Source: Desmodesmus armatus
Taxonomy: Eukaryota > Chlorophyta > Chlorophyceae > Sphaeropleales > Scenedesmaceae
Length of the DNA stretch: 64,000 nucleotides
Assembly (NCBI GenBank): GCA_007449985.2
Contig: VIIQ02000621.1
Span: 124,001-188,000, forward strand
Direction: 5' to 3'
Within the stretch, counting starts at the first letter, position 1. Each line of letters begins with the position of its first letter. The notes below the pieces were generated by a model. It saw only the letters and a list, made by a program, of their open reading frames with translations, did no database searches and was not told where the DNA came from. Below, piece after piece: positions 1 to 12,700 of the stretch. Position numbers and translations under genes: made by a program.

Positions 1-3000
1 GCACTGCGGCAGGCCTTGCAGATGATCTGCAGCAGGTGTGTTGGCACTGGCATTTTGAAGATCTTGTAGATCTTGGCAGCAGGCTGTACATACAGCGCAT
101 AGATTATCCCCAGGCACCATTCCTTAGTTTTCATGACACTGTAGAGTACGCTCACCTTGAGCTCAACATCCACATTGAAGAAGGGCCTCTCCATGTAGAA
201 GATGCCGGTGGTGGCCTTGCTGCCCAGCCGCCGCTTCATGGCGGCAAAGCTGCGCTGTGTCGCCCCAAGGATAGCCTGCAGAGACGATGGAACACAGAGC
301 GCAGGTGAGGCCCACAAAACGGAAGGTGTTGTGATGTCGTGCACAATGTCCTGGATTCACCTTGCCGGTGAAATTTGCTGCAGCCCTTGCAGTCATAACC
401 GCGGCGGTACGCCCCTTGAACCTGGGTTCTACCACGCATCACACAGCTGCCTCACCTTGTACATCAGGCTGCTGTAGTAGCTCCTGAACAGCTCAACCTC
501 ACGTGGCTCAATGGACACATCAGGGTTCTCCCGTGGCGCGTTCTGTGTGCAGCAGGCAGCAGGCAGACTGAGAGAGGGCCTGAGATAAACAGGGACATCA
601 GCGCAGTGCAAGCAATGGCTACATTGAGCAAGCCGACCACTTCGGGGTGTGCAACCAGCAGCCACAGAGGGCGATGCCTTGCGCTAGCCGCTGGAGGACA
701 TGACCCACCTGCACCAGTTCAATGACGTCCTCAATGGCCCGCGCAACCTCCTCATTCAGCACTGCCAGACGGTCTGCCTGCCGCTTCTGGAACTTGTCCT
801 GCGCTGCGATGAATTCCTCATAAGAGAACGACCTGCATGCCATGGGGGGCACACCAGCACAGCAGCGTCCATTGATTCCATGAGGCAGCATCAGTGCAGT
901 TTGACTCAGGCTGCAAGGGAAGCAACCTGTGCAGGAGAGGGCCTTCTATACGAACCCCGCCTAAAGGGTAGTAGGGCGCTCAACCCAAGCTGTGCACAGC
1001 GTGGCACTGACAAAAGTGGCTCTGTGCCTACACTGATGCAGTTTTGCCCACCTGTCGGCTGGCAGCTCCACCAGCTGCATGGCCCTGATGTTGTCCAGGT
1101 TGGCCTGCACCCGGTTGTCCACAATGTCCATCAGCTTGCGCACAAGCTCCTCCAGCCTGGCCAGGCCCTGCACAGCATATGCAATATCGTGTATGTCGTA
1201 ATTCCAGTGCTGTGATTCTTTGATGTGCTATGCGGACGCACAGAAGGCAGTGTTGCCCAGCGCATGCCGTCAGCTGCATGCGACCTTCAGCTGAACCACT
1301 GTTGCACAAGCCCCTTGAAGCGCTGCCATTCCTGGTGGATGGTGTACTTGCATGGCCGCACCTGCTTGAAGCGGTGCAGGTAGCCGTCAATGTTCATGGA
1401 CGCCCAGGTCAGAATGAACAGGCCAGGTGCCACCTTCTTCTCGAGGTCCTCCAGGTGCGGCTTCAGCAGAGGCTTGAAGACAGGCTGCATGCGCGCCATG
1501 ACGTCCTCAATCTCACGCACCTGGCAAGGCGATTGACATGCAACAGGGAAAAAGGCGAAACAAGGTGTCCCAGCTCCTGTGTCAGTGGTACCTGGCACGG
1601 GACGTTGTGTGCGGCAATTCCGCATGCTTGGTTTGGCTGTCAGGCTGAGACCTCAATGTGTGTATCACTTTTCAGGTGTGTAAGCTCCTCAAAAACTGGT
1701 ACGGTCGGAATGCTGGTCTCCATGCAACTGCAGTGCAACTCAAGCACCAGCACAGCGCCTACCAGGTGGGACAGCTGCGCAAAGTAGAACTTGAACCGCT
1801 CCTCTTGCAGCAGCAGAGTGCAGGCAACCTCCGGCACGTGCACACCCATGCGCTGCAGGTACTTGGACTCCCTGTTACACAACCGGCAACACATGCGTTA
1901 GTTCTTGTGATGCACAGGACGCGGCACCCATTGAGTTGTGGCGCAGCCAGTCACACACAGACCTTGCGCTGAGTGTCCTACACAGTATCAGGCATTGAAC
2001 TGGCTGAGAAACGCGAAAGCAGGACGCCTGCAGCTGCACTGTATGCATGGCAAGACCAGCCGTCCAGGTACCGATTGACCTTGGCAATAACACAGAGCAA
2101 CACAGCACATTGCTGCCGCCACTCACTTGATCAGCTGCATGAGCTCCTTGTCAAGGTTGACCAGCAGCCGCCCTGTGTCAGGATGTCGCACCAGCAGAGG
2201 CGCCTGCAGTCCTGCACGCTGCTGCTCAATGCCCTTGAGCCACGCCTGGTGCCACAGCGTCTCAAACTCTACAAGGGCCTTGGCAACCTGCAATCATACA
2301 CACAGCGCAGTTGGGGACAATATGTGTGCCGTTCAAGTGACTGCAACTCAGCGACCCATTGCACATGCTGAATCGGCATGCACGTGTGCTCTTCGAACCC
2401 CTATTCACCTCCAGGTGGCGCGTCCCGGATACTACGCTACATAATGTGTAAGGGCCTTGGTGTAGTTGTGGCACATAGCCCCAAAACCCACCACAGTAGA
2501 CAACTGCAGCCCCTTCCCCACCAACACGGGTGCTGGGCATACAGCAGCAGCACCCCCCAGCTGTTACGGTACCCAGGGCGCTTTGCACCCAAGCCCCTAT
2601 CATTCAACGCGCATAGGTGGTGCTGGTTGTAAGCACGTACCCCTGCCCCCAAGCTAGGCCTCACCCTGTTGTACAGCTTGATGACTTTCTTGCTCTCCTT
2701 CATCGCCATCAGGGGCTTGTTCTGTGCAAACAGCTGCATGGGCTCCTCAATGCGCGAGAGCAGCTGCCGCGACCACATGATGTTGCCTGCTGTAGGCGGC
2801 ACGTTGTGCGGCACAGGTGGGTTGTGCTTCTGCGCCTCGTACTGCACCTGGACAGCTTCCAGGTCGCGTGCGTAGTGCTGGAAGATCACCTGGAGCACGC
2901 AAAGCCAGCACACAACCCACCCGCATTGCAACAGTATTTTTGCAGTGTACAAGGGGGGCGCACCCCCCACCATTGCAGCAGTCACAGTTCACCCATCCTC

Positions 3001-6000
3001 CCGTAAGCAGAGGAGGTGCAACCGTCCTGCAGTGCTGGGCGCGCAAGGTGCAACCAACCGGCATCATGCTGCTTTGATGGAGAGCCGTAGTTTCTGCTGG
3101 GGTGAGGGTGCAACGCAGGGGCCTGGAAGCGAGGTGCATAGCCTGTTCAGGCAGACTCTGTGTGGGCCAGCCCTCTGCGTGTCTCACCTGCACCTTGGAG
3201 TCCAGCTCCTCCCTAAGTGACTCGCGCAGCAGGATGGCCTTGAACTGCGCCAGAAGGCTGAGCGCGTGCTGCGTGCTGGAGATGTTCTCAAACGAGCTGT
3301 TGATGAAGGCCTGCATACACACAGACACACCGTCACTGACTTCCAAACTGTAGCTGAAAACCTTACAGAGTTCATGCAGGACATGCACAGATAGCATACA
3401 AAGGGGGTCAGCCAAAGGGGAATGCACTCTTGAGTGTGTGGAAGAACCACCACACCCTATTGCCTGTGCAAGCAGCATGCTGATGGAACTGGAGCCAGTT
3501 GGCCACCATCCTGAGTGCAGTACCCATTGGCTGAACCTCTCGCTGTCACGCGTGGTGAGCGGACAAACCTGCAGGCTGATCTCCAGGTCGTGGATGTTCA
3601 CATTGAACTCCAGATAGTCCCGGTCAAACTGGGTGCGGCTGAAGTCCAGCAGATCGTAAGGCTTGCGCTTCACGTCATCCACAATGGACCAGAACGCCTT
3701 CAGCACACCCTCCAACCCTGTTTGCGGCATGACAACATGGCGCAGCATGCATGCAAGGCGTGACACATAGTGCAGGACAGGGCCTGAACACTGCCGCATG
3801 AAAGTGATGGCGTTAGGACAGTGGCTGTTGCAACATTGGGGTGAAGGGACCTCCTGTGCGGCTGGTACTGCAGGCAGGGGGGAACCAGACCCAGCCCAGC
3901 CTAGCCACATGCCCCATCTACCTGCAATGTGTGTGTGCCGCTCCAGCGAGCTGAACTGGTGCACAGTGGTGAACATGCTGATCAGCTTGTTCAGGCGCTT
4001 GGCAAACAGCTCAAAGCGCAGGAACACCGCCCGCTCGTCCATCTCAAACGGCTGCACAAAAGAGAAACAAGTTGGCGCTTGTTGTTGAGACCCCATACAT
4101 CATGCAGTCCTAGCTGACTGTGTAGAGTATACAACCTAGCAGGCTGATAATGGTGCAGGTGGCCTGAAACAGTTGATTTAGTGCTGGATGTGGGGCATCG
4201 CTCACACCTTTTCTGGGTTGTCCAACTTCATGGCATCCCTAAGGCTGATGTACTGCTGCTTGTAGGCCTCACACAGCCGCACACACAGCTGCGTCAGCAC
4301 AAACAGACACAGGGCAGCAGGGGAGGGGTCAGCCAGTGTTACAAACGCAGTGCAGGGCGCTATCTTAGCGTGCTGCATGCATCACTGATGAAAATGTGTT
4401 AGCATCAGCGCATTTGATCCATGAATCTGCACCAGGCAGGAAAGGCATGTCCTGTCACAGACCTGCATGTTGGAGATGAGTGTGGCCTTGTCTTGGTCCC
4501 ACAGCTTGCCAGGTGCCAGGATGCTGTCCTTGCACAGCCGGATCATCTGGTTGGTGATCTTGCTGAATAGCGTGGTCATGCGCTGTGGCGTGCCGTAGTA
4601 CCGGGCAATCTTGTACAGCGTCATGATTGACTGCAGCAGTGTGTGCAGGCTGTCCAGCACCTGCTGTGGGTTGCCTGACTTCAGCACCTGCAAGCGCGCA
4701 TGTACATTGCTTGCCAGCAGCCCTGCAGCTGTGCAGCCGCATACGCATGCACGCGCAATAAACTGCACATGTACTGACCACTATGTTAACCATTACTGCC
4801 TCAGGTAATGCAGCCCGCCGCTGCTGGTTTGGCCGCAGCCCTTGCAAGGCTGCTCACCTCAAAAGGCTGGTCCAGGGTGGCAAGGTACCGGACATTGTCC
4901 TTGGCTTCGTTGGCCGCATCTGTCAACCGCAGCTCCAACCCCTTCCAGCGCTTGTTGGCCTGTCACAGTGCAAGCACGATACACCAGCCACAGGCATGTC
5001 AGCAACACACAAACCTCTGGTTGGCAGGATGCGCCTCATCAGGAGCATCCTCAGTGTTACGACCCATAGCATCACAGCAGGTCTGTCGTGCATCCGCCTC
5101 CACGCCTTTGTTACACTGGTACCGGTCAGTCGGCTACCAGTGCAACGGCGTAGCCGCGGATGCACGACAGACCTGCTGCAAGGCTATGGGTCGTAACACT
5201 CAGACCGCTGCTGCGACACCCACAAAGAACAATGTGAAGCTGCAGGGCCCTTGCTGCTGCACACCTGTGAGTGTGTCATGCTGGTAACTCCAAGCACCAG
5301 CCTGCACTCGTGCGTCTTCAACTGCTCCGTCAGAGAGTTGAAGCGCGACATCTGCTGCCGCCAGTGCTCCAGCTCAGTGTCAGGGCCTGGCTCCTCCCCA
5401 GCTGCTGGTGCACTCGACCGCTCCAGCAAGCTGTCAACCTGCAGACATGCAACAGCACACAGCCCCAGCGGGAGCAACATATCAGTCCATGCCCACAACT
5501 AACTGCCAGCTGCATCACATCACAGGGGCTCAGTTGATGCTGCCTGGCTGCCAGTACAGTGATCTCAGCAATCAAGACAGTTGCAAGCTGGGTCTACACA
5601 CCATCACCATGTGTGAACCCATACCTGCCGACACCAGTCTGCAAGGCACTCGTCCATGTGGCGTGCCACCTCAGGCTCGTTGGCTGCTGCATTGAAGGCG
5701 CCTGGCTTCAGCTCATATGCCGCCGCATACTTGGGGTCCGGCAGCTTCAGCTCAACGCTGCCCTGCAAGCAGTTGGACGCGTCAGCCAGCACGGCTGCAG
5801 TCCGCCCAGCACCTGCACAACAAGATCAGCAGCAGCAGCATGGCGTGGTGGGCAACACCGGCAGCTTGCGCCACTTAGGCTGGCTTCAGTGCCAACCGGC
5901 AGGTGCTGGAAGGAGGATGTGCAGCAAACACACACGATACGAGCCTGCACACAGCTCGTCCACTGCTGTGCTGTGCTGCTCTTACCTGTGAGGAAGTCCT

Positions 6001-6900
6001 TGGTGTGCTGAGGTGGCATCTTGCCCCAGCTACTCTGCTCCTGCAGCACTGGCAGGAACAGGTCCGCCAGCAGGGCCCTGAAGGTGTCCAGCGCTGAGCC
6101 CTGAATCTCGCCGACAGCAACATCTGACTCCAGGGTCTTCTCGCTCACACCCTTGGGGTTGACCCTCACAAAGAAGAGGCACTTGCCAGACAGGCGCTCG
6201 CCCTGCCAGGAGGGTGAACAGGAAAGACACTGGCAGTCAGTGTAACGCAGACGCTCGTCGCAAAGTACTGCTGACGTTACATCTGGCCCCCCCCTGCTGC
6301 TGCACACCAGTGATCAGTGACCGCACTGACAGTGCTGATGGGACAGCAGCATGTGGCAGAAGGCACCCACCTGCTGGTGGGTCAGCTGCAGCACTGGCTT
6401 GCTGCCCTTGGGTACCCACTGGCCATCTTTGTTCTTCTCCTCAGGCACCTGCATGGGGCAGCACAGCATGCAAGGTCTTTTTCTGGCAGACCGCCCGATC
6501 TGCGTGGTGGCAGTGCTGGAGGCCGGTTCAACCTGCTGTTGCAGAGCCCTGCCAGTGCCCACAAGGAACAACCCACCTGATAACTCCACCTCAGGGCACC
6601 TGGTCCACTGCCATCGAAGAAGGCGGATACGTGCTGCTTCTCAACGCTGCAGCATACACAGCACGACAGCAGGCGTTGTTGAGGGGGCTGTGGTGGGAGT
6701 GCTGATGATGCAAGAGTCGGACACTTACTTGAACTTCCTCTCCACAACCGTCTCCTCGATGCCAAAAGCCTCAACAAGCTGCAGGAAGGTGCAACAGCAG
6801 TGAAGTTGCAGAACAGCAGTACCACAACTGCTTGGATCTGGCAGCAGGACGGCCGGCTCACCTTGGTGATCAAGAAGCGGTGACGTTGATCCAACGCCAT
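1..6900 (-). CDS. Axonemal dynein heavy chain, N-terminal tail region (partial, about 20 exons)
   Basis: This is the 5' part of a flagellar dynein heavy chain, the force-generating chain of an axonemal arm; only the tail (DHC_N1 region), which binds other chains and intermediate chains, lies here. The ATG at 6898-6900 opens exon 1 (6862-6900, MALDQRHRFLITK), then exon 2 (6729-6778). Downstream exons carry typical tail blocks: SAFFDGSGPGAL near 6.6 kb, RLNKLISMFTTVHQF near 3.96 kb, FWSIVDDVKRKPYDLLDF near 3.67 kb, WSRQLLSRIEEPMQLFAQNK near 2.75 kb, ILTWASMNIDGYLHRFKQV near 1.4 kb and VVDVELKVSVLYS-like sequence near 0.16 kb. The order is colinear with outer-arm gamma/DNAH5-DNAH8-type chains, and the start resembles that subgroup, but the subgroup call is tentative. 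The AAA motor, stalk and stop codon lie beyond the left edge. Almost every intron is about 80-300 bp. It is head-to-head with WDR54. Confidence 0.92.
5054..5199. repeat. 146-bp foldback (MITE-like) element in a dynein intron
   Basis: The left arm, starting GTGTTACGACCCATAGC, is matched by the reverse complement of the right arm ending at 5199. About 44 outer bases pair with only a few mismatches. Pairing resumes inside (ACACTGGTA against TACCAGTGC), leaving a small loop near 5125. The sequence TCA flanks both ends and could be a 3-bp target duplication. It lies in the intron between the exon encoding KRWKGLELRL and the next upstream exon. There is no coding capacity. It is either a non-autonomous DNA transposon remnant or a structural foldback. 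Confidence 0.75.
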
Positions 6901-7298
6901 GTTGTGTAAGGCCTTTCACGGCCAGATGCGGCGACGTTCAAAACATCTGCTGAAATAGAGGGAAGCTTGTCGCGGAGGAAGGGTGGTGCATGACGTAGCG
7001 GGAAAAATCAATGATCCGAGCTTATTTTGGACTTCCGCTGACACCCTGAGCCCCTGCCTCGCTTGCTGGTGACTTGGCTGGGACCATGGCTGGTTCAAAA
7101 AAGGGTCTGATGGGGAAATGTTCAAAGAGTGCTTTTCACCTTCACTTTTAAACCTCTTTCAAGTCATCATCCAACATCAAGTTCACCTGGCAGCAATCAG
7201 CACACAGGAGGAGATATCATGTACAGCACCAGCGAGCCTCAGCGGGTGAGGGACTCAACAGACTGCTGCGTCAACCCAATTGGCTCTCTTCAGGGGCC
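6901..7298. promoter_or_regulatory. Shared divergent promoter region, dynein heavy chain / WDR54
   Basis: About 400 bp separates the start codons of two head-to-head genes, so the interval must hold both 5' UTRs and both promoters unless a 5' exon was missed. An ATG at 7086 on the + strand opens only a 21-codon frame, so it may be 5' UTR, a uORF or an unresolved first exon. I see no clear TATA box. The bidirectional role is inferred from geometry alone. Confidence 0.45.
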
Positions 7299-9588
7299 AT
7301 GTTTGCAAACAAACTTACATGTGCTGCCAACATGCTGCAGGCTGTGCTCAAGCCATCTCCATCGCTGGTGAACTGCAACCTGTGCACAGTCGGGGCAGGC
7401 TTGGCCTACGTGCACACCCGCTCAGTACGTTGAGGAGTGTGATGGGCTGAGCTGGCAGACCATCCAGGTCAAGCAGGTGCTGAGATATGCTGATCTGGTG
7501 TATGCATCATGCAGGCTGCCGTCACTGGGAGGCTTCCCCAGGGCACCAGCGACAGCATTGAGGCAACCAAGGTATGCACGGAGGACCTGCCCACTTTGAA
7601 CATGGTTAGCATCACTGCTGTCATTAAAGATAGCGGCCAGGGCCCCTATGCAACTCAGCCTGCCAAACACATGCACCTTGGGCGGTGTCTGTCTGTGATC
7701 GTGCGGCAACTGGCTGGCATAGGTGCGCATGTGCTCCATGGGAAGCAAAGAGCAGTGGGTGGAACAGTGTTGCAGTGCCACAGCAGGATGCGCGATATTT
7801 GTTGGCCTGACAATGCAAACCTGGTTTGACCGCTGCCTGCTGTGTGCCACACACCAGATTGACATCCAAGACTACAGCTTGGTGCAAGCCATCAGGTCAT
7901 GCGTGGTAGATGGCAGCCACCTGCTGGCCTTGGGCAATGAGCAGGGCCTTCAGGTGCGCAATGTGTGGCCCTCACCGTTAGGACTAGAGGCCCTTAGACC
8001 AAGCTGAAGCTGCACATCCTGCTGAGGGGTTGAAGGGACCCACAGCACTGTCGGGCGCCCTCATGCTGGTCACACTGAAATGCAGCTGATTGAACCATTG
8101 GTGAACTTGGCACCGTGTAGCTAGCACATAACCCGCCGTTGTTTGTGGGCTGTTGCTGCAGGTATGGGATGCTCTACAGAACAACCTGCTGTACGTTTGG
8201 AAGCTGCCAAGGTCAGAGGTGCCTTCGCCCCACCATGCAGACTTCGTCAGCAGCCTGTGCTTCAACCTGGCAGCTGACGGCAGTGTGCAGCTCTGTGCTG
8301 GCTGTAGCAGTGGCGTGATTCAGGTGAGTACTGCAAGTGGCCGCGGGGCGCTGAGCACGCACCCGCCATGCATGGCTGCACTGTTGCAGCAAGCACCTGT
8401 GAAACTACCCGCGTCAACATGCGGTCCATGCACTCCACTGTGCAGTGGAGTCCTGCAGCATGCCGCAGAGCACAGGTGCTGCTGTGCTATGGAGCAACTG
8501 TGCGCACTAGCACGCGCAATTTAGTTCACGGCAATTCACGCATCAATGGCATGCTTGTACCGCAGGTGTTCAGCATCAGTACTGGCATGAGCATACGGCC
8601 CACAACCAGTGTGTGCCACAGCAGCAGCCCAATCGTCAGCCTGGCAACGGCCTTCCAGTCCAGGCGAGGGGGCTGGGCAGAAGACATCAGCTGCGAGCTG
8701 GTCAGCTGTGACGACCAGGGCATCATCAGGGTGTGGCAGGCCCAGAGCAGCAGCAGCTACACGGATGCAGGCTTGTCTATGAAGGCAGGAGTGCCGTGCT
8801 GCAGCTTGGCTGTGCGGAAGGGCTTTGTCATTGCTGCTGGAAACGATGGCTGCATACGCATCTACCACCTGGTGCGCTCTGCAGGGCCTGGTGCACTTGC
8901 CATGCAGCACAGTGCGTTGTTATCACTACTGGTGCTACTAGACTGGGTCAGGGCCGCAGTGTTACACCCTTTGCAAACGCGATGGTTTGCCTTGCGCGCA
9001 GATGGCAGTCAGGGGTGCAGCAGCTCGTGTGACTGCGCAGCAGTGCGCTAGTTGTGCGCAAATGCCAGCCTTATTGTTGCACATCTATGCGGCAGGTGTA
9101 TGGAATGACACAGCGTGCGTGTTGATTTTGTGGCTGTGCAGAAGAACGGGCAGCTGCGGTATGAGATGGTGGCACACAGCCGCTGGCTGTCAGCGATGGA
9201 CATACACCCCAGCAAGGACAACATAGTCACAGCAGCACAAGACTGTACCGTGGGGGTGTGGCAGCTGCCAATCGCGGGGGCCAAGGTGAGTCAGCTGGGC
9301 TACACAGCATGTGCTTGATGCATTGTGGCCAGCCCCGCTGGGTCAGGCTGTTGTTGCAACAGGCGTGCTTGCTTGCTTGACCTTGAGATTTGTCACCTTG
9401 TGATGGCTCTTGAAGTGACCTGTGGGCCTTTCTATTGCTGCTGCCTGCAGGCTTCCTGTCTGTTGTCAGCGTGCAGCCTTCATGACGTGCTGACGGGTGT
9501 CACCTTTTGTGGCGCGGACAACAATGATGTGGCAGCTGTGGCCTATGATGCTGATGCTGTGATGATGTGGAGAGCAGGAAGCACTTAG
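7299..9588 (+). CDS. WDR54: WD repeat-containing protein 54 (WDR54) homologue, 7 exons
   Basis: This is a beta-propeller scaffold protein of the conserved but little-understood WDR54 family. Exons: 7299-7424, 7515-7571, about 7750-7953 (its start is not pinned), 8162-8323, 8566-8871, 9142-9285 and 9451-9588 (stop TAG). All other junctions are phase 0. Family-like blocks in order are LLALGNEQGLQ, the VSCDDQGIIRVW blade, GVPCCSLAVRKGFVIAAGND (matching the human GVPCPSVQLWQGIIAAGYGN-type block), HSRWLSAMDIHPSKDNIVTA followed by AAQDCTVGVWQLP, and a C-terminal TGVTFCGADNNDVAAVAYD segment. The WDR54 assignment rests on colinear similarity to the animal protein as I remember it. The first exon (FANKLTCAANMLQAVL) fits the WDR54 N-terminus, which supports the ATG at 7299. 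Being divergent from an axonemal dynein gene makes a ciliary role plausible, but that is only inference. Confidence 0.85.
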
Positions 9589-9793
9589 GGGTGTAGGATG
9601 TAAGGCCAGGGGCGGGGTGGACTGTGAGCTGCAACAGGCTCCTGCTGTCAATGCAGTCAAATGTAACATCAGTTAACAGTTACGCGAAGCGGTGGGGCAT
9701 AACTGAGGCCATCACGCCAATGCATCTGATCAAACCCAGCGCCAAGGCTCCTCTTCGCAAGGCGGTTGCCGTGAAGGCAGGCTTTCGCCCACC

Positions 9794-12700
9794 ATGGCTG
9801 CTGCAGCCGGCCAGACGCTGCAGGCCCAGCTGACCTATTGGGACCGTAACCCCCCATACGCTGCTATTTCACTTGCACAAGAGGCCGGAGTAGCCCTGGA
9901 GCATGCGGCAGACCCCAAAGCCACCAAGGAGACGATCGCCAAGCTGCAGTTTGCCAATGGGTGCGTGGCAGGAGGGCGGCTGCAGTCCATTCCTTAGTTT
10001 GTACGGGTTGACATCTTTGAAGCTTTTGGGCGCTGCATCGACATGGTAGGCTGATGTGCTGATACAGATCATTGCTGCCAACGCTGTCTGCTACTTGCGC
10101 CTGCAGGGAGGCTCTGACAGGAGTGCCGCTGATCCTGAAGTTCATCACTCGCCTTGGTTTGGAGCAGGGCACCAGCAACCTGTATGGTCTGACACCACTG
10201 GCAGCGTGCCAGGTAGGTCCCCTGCCAACTGCCTCTCCCAGCCAACTGCTGACAGCAGTCTGCTGTGTCTTGGTCTGTGCCACTCCTCACTGCCCAGCTG
10301 TGTTGTGATCATAAGTTTGTTGCTGTATTGAGGCTTCTTTAACAGGGTTTTTTCTACTGCTGCTGTGTATTCTTCAGGTGGACCAGTGGCTGGACACTGC
10401 TAGCCAGCTTGTGTCGGGCCTTGGCTTTGAGGTGCTCTGCGGGAGGTTGAATGACTACCTGTCAATGCGCTCCTTCTTTGTGGGCTTCACCACAACGGCA
10501 GCAGACTTTGCCACCTGGGGACAGCTGCACGGTGAGCAGCATGAATCTCATTCGGCCAACAGCAGCAGTGCAGACTACTTCAGGCAGCAGATGAGCCTGG
10601 GTTGCAAGATATGCCTGTTGTCGTTTTCACTTTTGATGACAGTGTCAGTCCCACCAGTCGCTTGTGCAGCGCGGAAACATTGTCCAAAGCTGACGCATTG
10701 CTGCCGCGCCTGTCTCGACTGTCTGTCTTGCAGCCTGCCCACTTTGGAAGAAGGTGCAGAAGTCTGGCAGCTTACCGCACCTGTCCCGCTGGTTTGACCA
10801 CATGATGTCCCTGCCATCCTGCAGCAACGCCATCAGCAGCTTGTGCCCCAAGCAGAAGCAGGCAGCAGCAGTGGAGGCGGACCGTGCAGCGGGCAAGGGT
10901 GGAGGCGGTGAGTAAATCTTGCTGCGCTTTCCTTGTTTTCAGGGGCTCTTTCGTGTGGAGGTCAGCAGCTGCTTATGATGAACAAGTAGCTGCTTATGAC
11001 GTCCCCTTTGATGTGGCTCTGCAGTTGTTTTGCCAGTCTTAGCCTCCAGGCTGTGGCACCTAGTGGCGCACAGTAAAGGGCATGACTAGAATGTTTTCTT
11101 GGCACACACGTTTGATGCTGACGTCCCCCGTGCTGCTCCCTTGTTGTGATTGTGCATATGTGCAGGTGTGGGCTCCTTTGATGTGGGCCTGCCAAATGCC
11201 GTGCCAGGCAAGGTGGTGACTCGCTTCCCTCCTGAGCCCAGCGGCTACCTGCACATAGGCCACGCCAAGGCAGCAATGCTCAATCAGCACTTTGCCAACA
11301 TATACAACGGCCGCCTGCTGGTAAGCGTGAGCTGGTGTTTGACGATATCTTCCCTTTTTTGTTGTGCCACTCTGCACAACCAACAGCAGCAACATCAGCA
11401 GCACCAGAGCATACGATTGTCATTACCTGCCTTGTGCACCCCTGTTCAAAAGCAGAGGCTGATTAGTCCGGATTTGACCGGGCCTTGATGCAGTCTCTCG
11501 TCACGACCAGGCACAGAACACCCAGGAGCTGTTCTATGGGTGAGCGACGTGATGTGGGCCACAAACCCATGCATGAACACCACGCTCAATCCACAGCCCC
11601 ACATACAACGTTTTTACATCACATTCAACAACAGGTTGTGTGCTAAAGCACGTGGACACCATCACTGCCAAGCCATATCCCCCTCCACTTCCATAATCTT
11701 GATCACACCCAAGAATTATCACAAACAGTCAGCAGCCACGGTCTTCATCTCCACATTGAGAGGGAGACAGGATTTGCCAATGCGGCATTTCATATTGGGT
11801 CGCTGCCCCTGGCATGGAAAACGTCATGCGTAGGGCGTAATATTCAATTGTGTTGATGTTTTGATGGTGGTGTCCCCTTGTGCTGATTCACAGGTCCGCT
11901 TTGATGACACCAATCCCACCAAAGAGAAGGACGAGTACACACAGAACATCATCAAGGACATGCAGACACTGGGGCTCAAGTACAAGGAGATCACATACAC
12001 CAGTGACTACTTCCCACAGGTGCGCTTGGGGTTCAGTTTTCATTCATTTCATCAATTCAGGGTTTGCAGGTTCTTCAATGACACACCCCAGGGCCTGGCA
12101 GCAGCAGGGCGGTCTCACAGGGACGCTTGGTACTGTCAGTTTCGCAGTGTATTGCGTAATATGTGCTACAGGCCCACTGCGGCACTCCCTCAATCCTGTG
12201 AACACATACTAGGGTGTAAACGTGAGCGTCCTGGCCAGCGTACAGAGCATGCTGCAACACACTGTGCTGCCAGCCAAAGGTTGCCATCCTGTGCAGCATG
12301 CAGCCGTGCGCATCGACTCCCCAGCCATGGCCCACAGGATGTGTTCTGCATGATGTGTTCTGCCTGAACTACGCTAACTGTACAAAAGGAGGCATTTGCA
12401 GCGCTAACAGCTGATGCGCAGGCGGATTGCACCGCTAGCGTCTCATTGAAACAGTCAAAGCCAGAAGTGTGTTGAAGCTGAATGTGTGTGTTTTGTGTGT
12501 TTGCAGATGATGGAGCTGGCTGAACGCCTCATCAAGGCTGGAGTGCTGTATGCAGATGACACACCAGTGGAGCAGATGCGGGAGGTGAGCCCTGGTGGCT
12601 CTGGTATTGGGTTTTTGTTCATGTTCGCTGTTTTCGTATGTGTTTTTTGGAAGGGGTGTGTGCAGTGGATACTCACACCACTGGGCGGTACTCTCCGCGT

